Part shown: one piece after another, positions 26,574 through 39,297 of the stretch
Layout: every line of letters starts with the position of its first letter
How positions within the stretch are numbered: the stretch's first letter is position 1
From: Virgibacillus proomii
GTDB taxonomy: Bacteria; Bacillota; Bacilli; Bacillales; Amphibacillaceae
NCBI RefSeq assembly: GCF_018916875.1
Contig: NZ_JAHLNO010000019.1
Location: 372,001-436,000 of the forward strand
Length of the DNA stretch: 64,000 bases
Direction of reading: 5' to 3'
Position numbers and translations under genes: made by a program
Notes under the pieces: model-generated
The model's database searches: none
Seen by the model: the letters and a program-made list of their open reading frames with translations, nothing else
Told to the model about the DNA's origin: nothing

Positions 26574-26811
26574 TTTATCACACATGTTACACACCGCCTG
26601 AAAGAGAATAAGAAGAAGTCTAAGAAGAAAAAACGGCTCTTAAATCCCAGATTCGTTTGGGGTAATAAGACAAGAAAAGCTTCGACAGCACCACATTTTA
26701 CGCAGAAAAAGTGTTTTTCTTTTTCAAGGACGCCCGAGATTTTAGTTTTTGTTTTAAATCTCAGTAGGGAATGAATGAAGTTCCCTATGTGGATAGGAAA
26801 TTTGAGTTTAT
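26574..26811 (+). repeat. Degenerate RepA variant carrying one 60-bp unit
   Basis: Begins with TTTAT, keeps AAGTCTAAG...ACGGCTCTTAAAT from hairpin A. It then has one 60-bp-type unit (GCTTCGACAGCACCACATTT, then ACGCAGAAAAAGTGTTTTTC), then AGTAGGGA/TCCCTAT as hairpin B. It abuts the next RepA copy. Confidence 0.65.
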
Positions 26812-26993
26812 CCCGCATGTAAGATGCCGTAAGACTCCCATTTCAAGAGTCTGAGTTGGTACAAAAAGGTGTAAGTGGTAGAAAACGGCATCTAAATGCC
26901 CGATTCGTTCAAGGGCCTTAGGTCATACCCTTCTAGGTACTAACATTCAGTAGGAGATGGAAGAAACTCCTGCTGAATGAAGTTTCACTTTAT
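26807..26993 (+). repeat. RepA element copy upstream of ilvD
   Basis: Full length. The outer stem of hairpin A reads AGATGCCGT / ACGGCATCT, a paired change relative to AGGTGCCGT / ACGGCACCT elsewhere. Hairpin B is close to the common type. The stretch 26994-27179 shows no gene. Confidence 0.9.
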
Positions 26994-27179
26994 TCTTGAC
27001 TTAGATCTTATCGTAAATCAAATCTATTAAAGTTGTTAGAAAATAACTATCCGAATAGCAATTAAACGGCTATTCTAAGCATTTATTTAGTTCAGCAGCT
27101 CCCTAAGATCAGATTAGCATAATTGTGATTGAAGGATGAATAAATACGGAATTTTTCCTTTCTCAATTACAAAAATACA

Positions 27180-27208
27180 TTGAAGTATTTGATAATTAAG
27201 CATATAAT
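27180..27208 (+). promoter_or_regulatory. Probable sigma-A promoter of ilvD
   Basis: TTGAAG (27180-27185), 17-base spacer, TATAAT (27203-27208). Transcription would begin only about 20 bases before the ilvD start, so there is no room for a T-box. ilvD is thus controlled separately from the ilvB operon. Confidence 0.7.
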
Positions 27209-27234
27209 AATGCGAAAGAAAGGTGGTAATAGAT

Positions 27235-28920
27235 TTGGAAAAAGATTTGCGAATAAAAAGTCATGTCTTCAGTGATGGAGCAATGAGAGCCCCAAATCGT
27301 GCTATGTTACGAGCTGTAGGCGTTTCAGATGATGACTTCAAAAAACCGATGATTGGTATTGCTAGCACATGGAGTGAGGTTACGCCATGTAATATACATA
27401 TTAATGACTTGGCGAAACAAGCAAAAGAAGGTGCTAGAGAGGCGGGAGGGGTTCCGTTAATTTTTAATACCATTACGGTTTCTGATGGAATTTCGATGGG
27501 AACGCAAGGTATGCGTTATTCTTTACCAAGTCGTGATTTAATTGGTGACTCGATAGAAACGGTAGTAGGTGCAGAAAACTTAGACGGGTTAGTTGCTATC
27601 GGTGCATGTGATAAAAATATACCAGGATGTATGATCGCCATTGCCAATGCAGAAGTGCCAGCTGTGTTTGTGTATGGAGGTACCATAGCTCCAGGATCAA
27701 TTAACGGAAAAGATATCGATATCGTGTCTGTATTTGAAGGCGTTGGAAAACATAATAATGGCTTAATAGATGACGACGAGTTACGTCAGATTGAATGTCA
27801 TGCGTGCCCGGGAGCCGGAGCCTGCGGAGGGATGTACACCGCAAATACGATGGCTTCAGCAATGGAGGCAATTGGAATGAGTTTACCAGGAAGTTCTTCC
27901 AACCCTGCAGAATCGAAAGAAAAAGCAAAAGATTGCGAGAATGCTGGAAAAGCTGTTTATCATCTACTTGAAAAAGGCATTTACCCAAAGGATATTATGA
28001 CAAAGAAAGCATTTGAAAATGCAATAACAGTTGTTATGGCTTTAGGCGGTTCTACCAATGCCATTTTACATTTACTTGCTATCGCTCATGCTATGGAAGT
28101 AGACTTAAAGATGGATGATTTCAATCGAATCCAAGAAAAAACACCGCATCTTGCTGACTTAAAACCGAGTGGTAAATATGTGATGCAGGATTTACACAGA
28201 GTTGGTGGTGTACAAGCTGTCATGAAAATGCTGTATGAAGCTGGCTATTTACATGGAGATTGCTTAACTGTAACCGGAAAAACGATTGCTGAAAATATGA
28301 AGGATGTACCATCTTTAAAAGAAGGCCAAGCTATAATTATGCCGTTTGATCATCCAAAGCGTAAGGATGGTCCATTAATCGTTCTAAAAGGCAACTTAGC
28401 TCCTAGTGGTGCTGTTGCTAAAGTATCCGGGGTAAAAGTCAGCCGTCATGTGGGTCCTGCACGAGTATTTAATACAGAAAAAGAAGCAACAGAAGCTGTT
28501 ATGAATAATCAAATTAAAGAAGGAGATGTACTTGTTATTCGTTATGTTGGACCAAAGGGCGGACCTGGAATGCCAGAAATGCTATCAATCTCCGCAATTT
28601 TAGTAGGAAAAGGTCTGGGAGAAAAAGTTGCTCTCCTAACGGATGGCAGATTTTCTGGCGGAACGCATGGTTTAGTCGTCGGTCATATTGCTCCAGAGGC
28701 TCAGGATGGAGGGCCGATTGCTTTCTTAGAAGAAGGCGATATGGTTACGATCGATTCTACTAAAAAAGAAATTTCGTTTGCAATTACGGAAGAAGAGTTA
28801 CAGAAAAGAAAGCAACACTGGACAGCGCCTCCTTTGTATAAAAAAGGTGTGTTAGGAAAATACGCACATAATGTTTCCTGTTCCTCAATTGGTGCAGTTA
28901 CTGATTTTCTCGATAAATAA
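27235..28920 (+). CDS. ilvD: Dihydroxy-acid dehydratase
   Basis: A 561-residue enzyme converting dihydroxy-isovalerate and dihydroxy-methylvalerate to the 2-keto acid precursors of valine/leucine and isoleucine. Iron-sulfur ligands are visible in [11 protein letters not shown] (about 120-130) and [16 protein letters not shown] (about 193-208). The active-site region [14 protein letters not shown] lies near residue 482. The GTG at 27223 overlaps the AAAGGTGG ribosome binding site, so the TTG at 27235 ([10 protein letters not shown]) is the likely start. It has its own promoter and terminator and lies about 900 bases before ilvB, unlike loci where ilvD is inside the operon. Confidence 0.93.
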   Translation: MEKDLRIKSHVFSDGAMRAPNRAMLRAVGVSDDDFKKPMIGIASTWSEVTPCNIHINDLAKQAKEGAREAGGVPLIFNTITVSDGISMGTQGMRYSLPSRDLIGDSIETVVGAENLDGLVAIGACDKNIPGCMIAIANAEVPAVFVYGGTIAPGSINGKDIDIVSVFEGVGKHNNGLIDDDELRQIECHACPGAGACGGMYTANTMASAMEAIGMSLPGSSSNPAESKEKAKDCENAGKAVYHLLEKGIYPKDIMTKKAFENAITVVMALGGSTNAILHLLAIAHAMEVDLKMDDFNRIQEKTPHLADLKPSGKYVMQDLHRVGGVQAVMKMLYEAGYLHGDCLTVTGKTIAENMKDVPSLKEGQAIIMPFDHPKRKDGPLIVLKGNLAPSGAVAKVSGVKVSRHVGPARVFNTEKEATEAVMNNQIKEGDVLVIRYVGPKGGPGMPEMLSISAILVGKGLGEKVALLTDGRFSGGTHGLVVGHIAPEAQDGGPIAFLEEGDMVTIDSTKKEISFAITEEELQKRKQHWTAPPLYKKGVLGKYAHNVSCSSIGAVTDFLDK

Positions 28921-28970
28921 ACGAAAAGATTAGTATATCGGGCAGCTAAATGGTTTTAAAGGCTTATTAT

Positions 28971-29014
28971 AAAGCGCAGTATATTAAGTTAATATATTGC
29001 GCTTTGTTGTTTTT
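28971..29014 (+). terminator. Intrinsic terminator of ilvD
   Basis: AAAGCGCAGTATATT pairs with AATATATTGCGCTTT (15 bp, 5-base loop), followed by GTTGTTTTT. Two further hairpins follow: CACTATATTAATAGTG near 29021, and GATATATTACATT/AATGTAATATATC at about 29044-29080. Confidence 0.85.
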
Positions 29015-29153
29015 AAAAAAACACTATATTAATAGTGTTAATTGCGATATATTACATTGTAAAGAAAATGTAATATATCCTCTGCTTTATTATAATTAAT
29101 GTGTTGTAAGCGCATACAATAAATGAATATATCTAAAAATTTTAAAATACCTG

Positions 29154-29182
29154 TTGACTCTTGTTTGAAAACAGTATATTAT
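29154..29182 (+). promoter_or_regulatory. Candidate upstream promoter of the ilvB operon
   Basis: TTGACT, 17-base spacer (29160-29176), TATTAT (29177-29182). A second candidate -10, TATAAT at 29288-29293, lies closer to the T-box but has no good -35. Confidence 0.5.
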
Positions 29183-29263
29183 TAACGGCAATATCAAAGA
29201 AATCTTACAACAAACAATAATTTTTCGTATTTCACTAATTGTATTTTTTGAAAAGTTAAACAA

Positions 29264-29285
29264 AAAACAAACTGAAAATTTAATT
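29264..29285 (+). promoter_or_regulatory. CodY-like box before the ilvB T-box
   Basis: On the minus strand AATTTTCAGTTTGTT matches the CodY consensus AATTTTCWGAAAATT at about 10 of 15 positions. It lies where it would cover the -35 region of the TATAAT at 29288. CodY repression of ilv-leu genes by branched-chain amino acids and GTP is well established in Bacillus. Confidence 0.4.
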
Positions 29286-29299
29286 ATTATAATGCGATG

Positions 29300-29630
29300 A
29301 CGGGAAAAAAGGAATATAGCCAAATGTATTTACAGAGATCCGGGGGTGCTGGAAGCCCGGAAATACAGTATATTCTGACATCATCTCTGAGCGCCGGACT
29401 GAACGGGTCACTTAATAGGCCGGCCAGGTGCATTTACTTATGTATCTGTTATCCAAATGAGTTTTAATTGATTTTTGGATGCCTATCAAGACATAGCATA
29501 AGAATCAACTAAACTCGCTAAGTTAGTATTCGCGAGAATGCTAAAAAACTGGGTGGTACCGTGAAAGGCAGCGCTTTTCTCCCCAAACACTGTAAATTTA
29601 TGTGCAGTTAGGGAGGAGGGCGCTTTTTTT
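29300..29630 (+). promoter_or_regulatory. T-box riboswitch leader of the ilv-leu operon
   Basis: Stem I contains ACAGAGAT pairing with ATCTCTG, a GGTGCTGGAAGCCC distal part, and the specifier region GAC-ATC-ATCTCTGAG (29377-29391). The T-box proper is AACTGGGTGGTACCGTG (29547-29563). It is followed by a terminator AGCGCTTTTCTCCC / GGGAGGAGGGCGCT with seven T (29570-29630). Uncharged tRNA stabilises the antiterminator and allows transcription of ilvB. By alignment with the usual GAA-specifier-A pattern the specifier is ATC, isoleucine, rather than the leucine CTC of the B. subtilis ilv-leu leader. Confidence 0.9.
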
Positions 29631-29632
29631 GT

Positions 29633-29723
29633 ACTATGGAAAGTATAAATCTTTTGGCTTTATAGTATAAGAAAAACTATAGCTTTCGCCATAAAGACTT
29701 GGCGACAAGCCAAGTTTTTCTAA
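29633..29723 (+). repeat. RepB element copy 4, between T-box and ilvB
   Basis: Inserted two bases after the T-run of the T-box terminator. Its right hairpin ACTTGGC-GACAA-GCCAAGT-TTTTTCT looks like an intrinsic terminator. The read-through transcript must pass it before reaching ilvB. Confidence 0.9.
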
Positions 29724-29827
29724 TAGCTAAATATCAGGTTGGTGAAATGTTGAATAAATCCATACAGCTCTGATTGAGCGGGATTTTCATATTAAAAAAT
29801 TATTCTATCTAAAGGAGGCATGCAGTA

Positions 29828-31548
29828 GTGGAGGTTGAGGCAAAGCATGAAGTGGAAAGTACAAAAAAATTAGAAACGGGTGCAGATGTGTTAATTGACG
29901 CATTAGTCAAAGCTCGAGTCGATACTATTTTCGGTTACCCAGGCGGTGCTGTGTTACCAATTTATGATGCAATTTATCGCAGTAATGCTCCCTTTGAACA
30001 TGTGCTTTCTCGCCATGAACAAGGGTCTATCCATGCAGCAGAAGGCTATGCACGAGTTACAGGGAAGCCAGGAGTTGTTATTGCTACTTCCGGTCCGGGA
30101 GCGACCAACCTGGTAACAGGAATAACAGATGCAATGATGGATTCGTTGCCAATCGTTATTTTTACAGGTCAGGTGGCTAATACTGTCATTGGAACGGATG
30201 CATTTCAGGAAGCTGATATTATGGGGATCACAACACCGATTACAAAATATAATTATCAGGTTACTGAGTTGTTAGAATTACCAAGAGTTGTAAAGGAAGC
30301 ATTTCATATTGCTTCTACCGGAAGACCGGGACCGGTTGTTGTGGATATCCCAAAAGATGTTTCGTCCCAGCTTTCAACAGCTGTATACGATGATCATTTT
30401 GAACTTCCTGGTTATCAGCCAAATAAAACACCAAATCCTCTACAAATAGTTAAACTGATGGATGCTTTGGCAAAAGCGAAAAAACCAATGATTTTGGCAG
30501 GAGCAGGAGTAATTTTTGCTAACGCAAGTAATGAGTTAAAAGCTGTTGCAGAAAAGCTTAAGCTTCCTGTAGCTAATACGTTGCTTGGTTTAGGCAGTTT
30601 CCCAGGTTCTCATGATTTATCGCTCGGGATGGCTGGAATGCATGGAACTTACGCAGCAAATATGGCTTTATATGAATGTGATTTATTAATTAACATTGGA
30701 GCACGTTTTGACGACCGCCTAACCGGTAACCTCAAGCATTTTGCTCCAAAAGCGAAAGTTGCACATATCGACATTGATCCAGCTGAGATTGGAAAAAATG
30801 TACCGACCGAAATTCCGATCGTAGCAGATGCAAAAGAAGCTTTAAACGCATTGCTGTTAAGTAGTTCAGCAGAACCAATCAATCCCAAAAACTGGCGGAA
30901 TCATTTAGAAAAATATAAGCGAGATTATCCGCTGTGGTATGACAGATCTAATGGATATATTTCTCCACAATGGCTGCTTGAGCAAATATATGACATCACA
31001 GAGGGAAAGGCAATTGTGACAACTGATGTTGGTCAGCATCAAATGTGGGCAGCACAATACTATCGATTTGAAAAACCGAATCGTTGGGTAACTTCAGGAG
31101 GACTTGGAACAATGGGCTTTGGTTTCCCAGCAGCAATTGGAGCACAGCTAGGCGCCCCAAATGACTTAGTGGTATCGATCGTCGGGGATGGAGGATTTCA
31201 AATGACTTTCCAGGAACTTTCGGTTGTCAAAGAAAAGAAGCTACCGATTAAAACGATTATCGTAAATAATCAGGCACTGGGAATGGTGAGACAATGGCAG
31301 GAAACTTTTTATGAAGAACGATATTCTGAATCTATATTTATGGAAAATCCTGATTTTGTAAAATTAGCAGAGAGCTATGGAATTCGTGGAATGCGTGTTG
31401 AAAGCGAAAAGGATGTGCCGCTTGTATTGCAAGAAGCGTTTGCCTATGAAGGTCCTGTTGTAGTCGATTGTCGTGTAGAGCAAGAGACCTGTGTATATCC
31501 GATGGTTGCTCCAGGAAAGGGAATCCAAGAAATGATCGGGGTGAGAAA

Positions 31549-31552
<4 letters not shown>
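29828..31552 (+). CDS. ilvB: Acetolactate synthase, large (catalytic) subunit
   Basis: A 574-residue thiamine-diphosphate enzyme forming acetolactate or acetohydroxybutyrate from pyruvate, the first common step of branched-chain synthesis. The catalytic Glu lies in [16 protein letters not shown] (about 59-74). The ThDP/Mg motif is [20 protein letters not shown], with [12 protein letters not shown] following (about 478-490). The start is GTG 29828, downstream of AAAGGAGG; the ATG at 29820 stops after two codons. First gene of an eight-gene operon. Its ATGA overlap with ilvH indicates translational coupling of the two subunits. Confidence 0.95.
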
Positions 31553-34668
<3,116 letters not shown>

Positions 34669-34683
34669 AAGGGAGGAACTCAT

Positions 34684-35790
34684 GTGGATAAGAAAATTGC
34701 TATTCTTCCTGGCGACGGAATCGGGAAGGAAATCATGGAATCTGCAATCCGAGTGTTAGAAACGATTGCAGCAGATTTTAATCACCAATTTACTTTTGAG
34801 GAATATGCCATTGGTGGGCAAGCGATTGATCAATATAATGACCCATTACCAGAAGCTACGGTTCAAGCATGTGAAGAAGCAGATGCTGTACTGTTAGGAG
34901 CTGTTGGCGGAGAAAAATGGGATTCACTGCCTGGAGACAAACGTCCGGAAAAGGGGCTTTTAGGAATCCGCAAAACATTAGGATTATTTGCTAACTTACG
35001 TCCTATAAAAGGATTTGCCCCCTTACTGCATGCTTCTCCTTTGAAGGAAGAAGTTATTAAAGGAAGCGATATTTTAATAATTCGAGAGCTGACAGGTGGT
35101 TTATATTTTGGTGAACCGAAAAAGCGTGTGGATGATGGCAATGCCGCAGTTGACACATTGTACTATACTCGAATGGAAATGGAACGAATTATTGATACAG
35201 CTTTTCAAACTGCAAGAACGAGAAAGAAACAGTTGACATCTGTTGACAAAGCGAATGTCCTAGAATCAAGCAGACTTTGGCGAGAAGTCGTAGAAGAAAA
35301 AAGCAAGCAGTATCCGGATGTAACAGTAAATCATTTGTTAGTAGACGCTGCTGCAATGAAGCTAATTGCTAGTCCGCAGCAATTTGATGTTATTGTAACT
35401 GAAAATTTATTTGGTGATATTTTGAGTGATGAAGCATCCGTATTAACTGGGTCATTAGGCATGCTACCATCAGCTAGCATACGATCCGATGGAGTTGGCC
35501 TATACGAGCCTGTTCATGGTTCAGCCCCAGACATCGCCGGAAAAGGGATAGCCAATCCATTGGGAATGATTTTATCCGCGGCATTGATGCTTCGCCAATC
35601 CTTTGGTATGGAAAAAGAAGCAGATGAAATTGAAAGAGCAGTGCAAAAAAGTCTTGACCAAGGATACCATACTTCTGATTTGAATATAAAAAATGGAACA
35701 ATCGTTGGTACAAAAGAAATGACAGATATTGTTATTAATAATCTATCAAGCAATGAAGCATCTAATTGTATTTGTAATTCATATGCATAA
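34684..35790 (+). CDS. leuB: 3-isopropylmalate dehydrogenase
   Basis: A 368-residue NAD-dependent enzyme oxidising 3-isopropylmalate. It shows KIAILPGDGIGKEI at 4-17, GAVGGEKWD, the catalytic RELTGGLYFG (about 138-147), the Lys in VDKANVLESSRLW, and TENLFGDILSDEAS with metal-binding Asp residues. The HGSAPDIAGKGIANP NAD motif lies near residue 278. The start is GTG 34684 after GGGAGGAA; an ATG two bases earlier is out of frame. The C-terminal SNCICNSYA is unusual and may be a local extension. Confidence 0.95.
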   Translation: MDKKIAILPGDGIGKEIMESAIRVLETIAADFNHQFTFEEYAIGGQAIDQYNDPLPEATVQACEEADAVLLGAVGGEKWDSLPGDKRPEKGLLGIRKTLGLFANLRPIKGFAPLLHASPLKEEVIKGSDILIIRELTGGLYFGEPKKRVDDGNAAVDTLYYTRMEMERIIDTAFQTARTRKKQLTSVDKANVLESSRLWREVVEEKSKQYPDVTVNHLLVDAAAMKLIASPQQFDVIVTENLFGDILSDEASVLTGSLGMLPSASIRSDGVGLYEPVHGSAPDIAGKGIANPLGMILSAALMLRQSFGMEKEADEIERAVQKSLDQGYHTSDLNIKNGTIVGTKEMTDIVINNLSSNEASNCICNSYA

Positions 35791-35807
35791 AACTGGAGGT
35801 GAAATAA

Positions 35808-37223
35808 GTGGGAAAGCCGAAAACGATTATCGAGAAGATTTGGAATAATCATATTGTTTATCAAAAGTCGGGAAAGCCCGATTTACTCTATATTGATTTG
35901 CACTTAGTCCATGAAGTGACTTCTCCGCAGGCCTTTGAAGGGCTACGCTTAAACAATCGTAAAGTGCGCAGACCTGATTTGACTTATGCAACGATGGATC
36001 ATAATGTTCCAACTAAAAATAGGGATGTTATTAAAGATGAGATTTCTCGTAAGCAAATGGAGACATTGAAGCGAAACTGTTTAGAGCATAATATTCCATT
36101 AGCAGATATGTTCCATCCTGATCAAGGAATTGTCCATGTCATCGGTCCAGAATTAGGGTTGACTCAACCCGGTAAAACAATCGTTTGCGGCGATAGTCAT
36201 ACTTCAACCCATGGCGCTTTTGGTGCACTGGCTTTTGGAATCGGTACAAGTGAAGTGGAGCATGTATTAGCAACGCAAACGATTTGGCAGGAACGGCCAA
36301 AAACGTTAAATGTTCATGTAGAAGGTGACCTTGAATCAGGAGTTACGGCAAAAGATTTGATTTTAGCAATTATAGCTAAGTTTGGAGTACGTTTTGGCAC
36401 AGGTTATATCATTGAATATACGGGAGATGCGATTAGAAAGTTATCGATGGAAGGTCGTATGACCGTTTGCAATATGTCGATTGAAGCCGGAGCCAGAGCG
36501 GGGTTAATTAGTCCAGATGAAACTACGATTGAATATGTCCGAGGAAGAGCCTATGTTCCAAAAGGAGAAGCATTTGCAAAACGTACGAAAGAATGGTTGA
36601 GTTTAGCGACAGATGAAGGAGCGGTATATGATCACCAAGTAACGATACGCGGAGATGAGGTAGAGCCGCAAGTTACATGGGGAACAAATCCTTCTATGTG
36701 TGTTCCCGTGAGCGCATCAACTCCTAGCTTGGACCAAACTGAACACCCGGAAGATATAAAGCGGGCTTTAGAATATATGGGGTTGGAAGAGAATCAGCCA
36801 ATTTCTTCGATTGAAATAGACCATGTGTTTATAGGTTCTTGTACGAACTCACGTCTAAGTGATTTGCAGCGAGCAGCGAGCATGATTAAAGGAAAAAAAG
36901 TGCATCCAAATGTACGGGCTATTGTCGTACCAGGCTCTTTTAGCATTAAACTCCAAGCTGAACGCGAAGGTATTGACGAAATTTTTAAAAATGCCGGGTT
37001 TGAATGGCGCGATGCCGGTTGCAGCATGTGCTTGGCAATGAATGATGATGTTGTTCCACCCGGTGGACGCTGCGCTTCTACCTCCAATCGTAATTTTGAA
37101 GGCAGACAAGGGAATGGCGCTCGTACCCATCTTGTAAGTCCGGAGATGGCGGCGGCAGCAGCGATTGAAGGGCGCTTCGTAGATGTTCGAGACTATGCGG
37201 GTGCGGTGTTGTCGAGTAGTTAG
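35808..37223 (+). CDS. leuC: 3-isopropylmalate dehydratase, large subunit
   Basis: A 471-residue aconitase-family subunit that isomerises 2- to 3-isopropylmalate together with LeuD. The 4Fe-4S cysteines are visible in [12 protein letters not shown] (about 345) and the CSMC of GCSMCLAMN (about 405-413). The [15 protein letters not shown] substrate loop lies near 125-139. The start is GTG 35808 with GGAGGTGA seven bases ahead. leuD starts 43 bases downstream, with the subunits in the usual order. Confidence 0.95.
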   Translation: MGKPKTIIEKIWNNHIVYQKSGKPDLLYIDLHLVHEVTSPQAFEGLRLNNRKVRRPDLTYATMDHNVPTKNRDVIKDEISRKQMETLKRNCLEHNIPLADMFHPDQGIVHVIGPELGLTQPGKTIVCGDSHTSTHGAFGALAFGIGTSEVEHVLATQTIWQERPKTLNVHVEGDLESGVTAKDLILAIIAKFGVRFGTGYIIEYTGDAIRKLSMEGRMTVCNMSIEAGARAGLISPDETTIEYVRGRAYVPKGEAFAKRTKEWLSLATDEGAVYDHQVTIRGDEVEPQVTWGTNPSMCVPVSASTPSLDQTEHPEDIKRALEYMGLEENQPISSIEIDHVFIGSCTNSRLSDLQRAASMIKGKKVHPNVRAIVVPGSFSIKLQAEREGIDEIFKNAGFEWRDAGCSMCLAMNDDVVPPGGRCASTSNRNFEGRQGNGARTHLVSPEMAAAAAIEGRFVDVRDYAGAVLSSS

Positions 37224-37265
37224 TTAACCAAAACATCTGTATCACTTTCCGAAGGAGGTAAAAAA

Positions 37266-37850
37266 GTGGAAGCAATTCAAACTCATAAAGGGCTTGTTTA
37301 TCCTTTAAATCGAACAAATATAGACACAGACCAAATTATTCCAAAGCAATTCTTAAAGCGAATTGAACGAACTGGTTTTGGTCAGTTTCTCTTTTACCAT
37401 TGGCGTTTTGATGATGATGGCAATAAACGTAAAGATTTTAGCTTAAATGAAGATCGCTATCAGGAAGCAACGATTTTACTTGCGGGTGAAAACTTCGGCT
37501 GTGGATCTTCTAGAGAACATGCACCTTGGGCTTTATTGGATTATGGTTTTCGCGTTATTATTGCTCCAAGCTTTGCGGATATTTTTTATAATAATGCGTT
37601 AAAAAATGGAATCATTGTGATTCAAGTTGACGATAAGCAAGTTCAATACTGGATGGAGAAAGCAGAAAAAGGAACACTCGTTTTAGAAGTGAATTTAGAA
37701 ACACAACAAATTATCGGGGAAGATAATGCATATCATTTTGACATACCAGCATACCATAAACAGAAGCTGCTGAATGGTTGGGATGATATTGCTCTTACTT
37801 TACAGCATGAGGACAAAATCTCTCTCTATGAAAATAGTATGAGATCCTAA
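37266..37850 (+). CDS. leuD: 3-isopropylmalate dehydratase, small subunit
   Basis: A 194-residue swivel-domain subunit partnering LeuC. It shows NIDTDQIIPKQFLKRIERTG near the N-terminus and the GENFGCGSSREHAPWAL active-site loop at about 72-88. ADIFYNNALKNGI follows. The GTG start at 37266 is preceded by GAAGGAGGTA. Normal length for the family (about 190-200). Confidence 0.95.
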   Translation: MEAIQTHKGLVYPLNRTNIDTDQIIPKQFLKRIERTGFGQFLFYHWRFDDDGNKRKDFSLNEDRYQEATILLAGENFGCGSSREHAPWALLDYGFRVIIAPSFADIFYNNALKNGIIVIQVDDKQVQYWMEKAEKGTLVLEVNLETQQIIGEDNAYHFDIPAYHKQKLLNGWDDIALTLQHEDKISLYENSMRS

Positions 37851-37920
37851 ATAAACTTAACGATACAAGGAGTGTGGGGAAATTGGGGATTGCTTAACAG
37901 GTGAAAAGGTATATTATGCG

Positions 37921-38880
37921 ATGCAGCGTCTTGCTCCAATCGTGCATCGAACACCATTATTAACATCACAAACGACAAATGATTTTTTACAGAAAAAAGT
38001 TTACTTTAAAATGGAAAATCAGCAGAAAACGGGTGCCTTTAAATTTCGAGGTGCTACATTCAAGTTAATGCAGCTGACAAAACAGCAATTAAAAAATGGC
38101 GTTATCACTGCTTCTGCTGGGAATCATGCACAGGGTGTCGCTTATGCTGCAGCCAAATTAGGTGCAAACGCAACGATTTTCATGGCTGAAAAAACACCTT
38201 TAGCAAAAGTAAATGCAACTAGAAACTATGGAGCAGAAGTTGTTCTTTCCGGGGAAACGTTTCAAGAAGCATATGAAGCTTCCCTTGAACATCAATTGCG
38301 GACAGGAGCAGAATATATTCATCCATTTGATGATTATGATGTGATGGCCGGACAGGGAACAATTGCAATGGAATTGTTAAGACAGGAAGATCGATTAGAT
38401 ACGATTATAGTTCCAGTGGGTGGCGGTGGCCTGATAAGTGGAATTGCCGTTGCTGCAAAGCATGTCAATCGTAATCTGAAAATTATTGGTGTGCAAGCCA
38501 GTGGGGCTGATGCAATGTATAGAAGCTATCATACAGACGTAACTGAAAATTTACGTTCAGTTAAAACGATTGCTGAAGGAATTGCAGTTAAAAAGCCTGG
38601 TCAGCGAACACTGCCTATCATTAGAGAATATGTAGACGACATGGTTACTGTTTCGGATGAAGAAATTGCTGCATCCATTGTCTATATGCTGGAGCGTAAC
38701 AAAACGTTGATGGAAGGGGCAGGCGCTGCCGCGATAGCTGCCTTATTCGCCCATAATAAGCAAATCAACTCCAGGCATTGCGGGGTCATTGTTAGTGGAG
38801 GAAATATGGATATTAGTACAATGCCAAGAATACAGCAGCTAGCTGAACGATTACATGATCCCGTACTCGTTCACTCATAA
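37921..38880 (+). CDS. ilvA: Threonine dehydratase, short form without C-terminal regulatory domain
   Basis: At 319 residues from the first ATG, it has only the catalytic PLP fold: the Lys in TGAFKFRGAT (about 39), ASAGNHAQGVA, and the phosphate-binding VPVGGGGLISG (about 162). It lacks the roughly 90-residue ACT-like domain of B. subtilis IlvA, so isoleucine inhibition through that domain is not expected. It makes 2-ketobutyrate, the isoleucine precursor, and ends the ilv-leu operon. The frame stays open upstream and the extra residues (CLTGEKVYYA) look homologous, so the true start is probably earlier. An ATT at 37882 stands nine bases after AAGGAG; no in-frame ATG/GTG/TTG exists there. A one-base frameshift is the alternative. 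Confidence 0.85.
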   Translation: MQRLAPIVHRTPLLTSQTTNDFLQKKVYFKMENQQKTGAFKFRGATFKLMQLTKQQLKNGVITASAGNHAQGVAYAAAKLGANATIFMAEKTPLAKVNATRNYGAEVVLSGETFQEAYEASLEHQLRTGAEYIHPFDDYDVMAGQGTIAMELLRQEDRLDTIIVPVGGGGLISGIAVAAKHVNRNLKIIGVQASGADAMYRSYHTDVTENLRSVKTIAEGIAVKKPGQRTLPIIREYVDDMVTVSDEEIAASIVYMLERNKTLMEGAGAAAIAALFAHNKQINSRHCGVIVSGGNMDISTMPRIQQLAERLHDPVLVHS

Positions 38881-38884
38881 AATT

Positions 38885-39185
38885 AAAAAGAGGCTGGGAC
38901 AAAACTAAAACAGCTGATTAAAAAACGAACAATAAATCGTCCTTGTGTATACGCAAGTTTTTAGCGTAGTCAAAATATGTAGACTCCTGCGGGAATAGCT
39001 CGAGCTGAAGATCCCGCAGGAAAGCGATCTTTGCTTTCCGAGGAAGCTGAGGCCGTGCCCGCGGAAAGCGAAATAGTTTGACGTAGCGATGATAGGAATT
39101 TTTTTAACACAAACAAACCGAACAATTATAAATGAATTGTTCGGTTTTTGCTATTTAGTATTTGCTTATGTCCCAGCCTCTTTTT
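38885..39185 (+). repeat. RepD element with 16-bp perfect terminal inverted repeats
   Basis: AAAAAGAGGCTGGGAC at the left end and GTCCCAGCCTCTTTTT at the right end enclose about 300 bp. Inside are the hairpin TCCTGCGGGA/TCCCGCAGGA (about 38990-39020), a GGAAAGCGA-rich stretch and a terminator. I recall similar CTCCTGCGGGA and GGCTGGGAC repeats from many Bacillaceae genomes. Confidence 0.8.
39118..39150 (+). terminator. Intrinsic terminator inside RepD, after ilvA
   Basis: CCGAACAATT pairs with AATTGTTCGG around ATAAATG and is followed by TTTTTG. It is the first good terminator after the ilv-leu operon. The outer ends of RepD also form a strong GC-rich hairpin ending in TTTTT. Confidence 0.8.
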
Positions 39186-39297
39186 GTATTAAGAGTATAA
39201 TTTTTTTAGCAACTGTTAATTCTCCGTTTTAAATTTTTAAGTATAAGAGAATTTAGATAATCTTCTGTGCTAAAGACTTAGCTTCCAGCCAGATCTT

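Noticed and set aside
26417..26818. 133-codon minus-strand frame
   Set aside because: It crosses a RepB element and a RepA variant with the 60-bp unit; residues such as VLEKEKHFFCVKC come from the repeat.
34863..35156. Long antisense frames within leuB, leuC, gabD, manP and others
   Set aside because: They are shadows of strongly recognisable genes on the other strand without their own ribosome binding sites.
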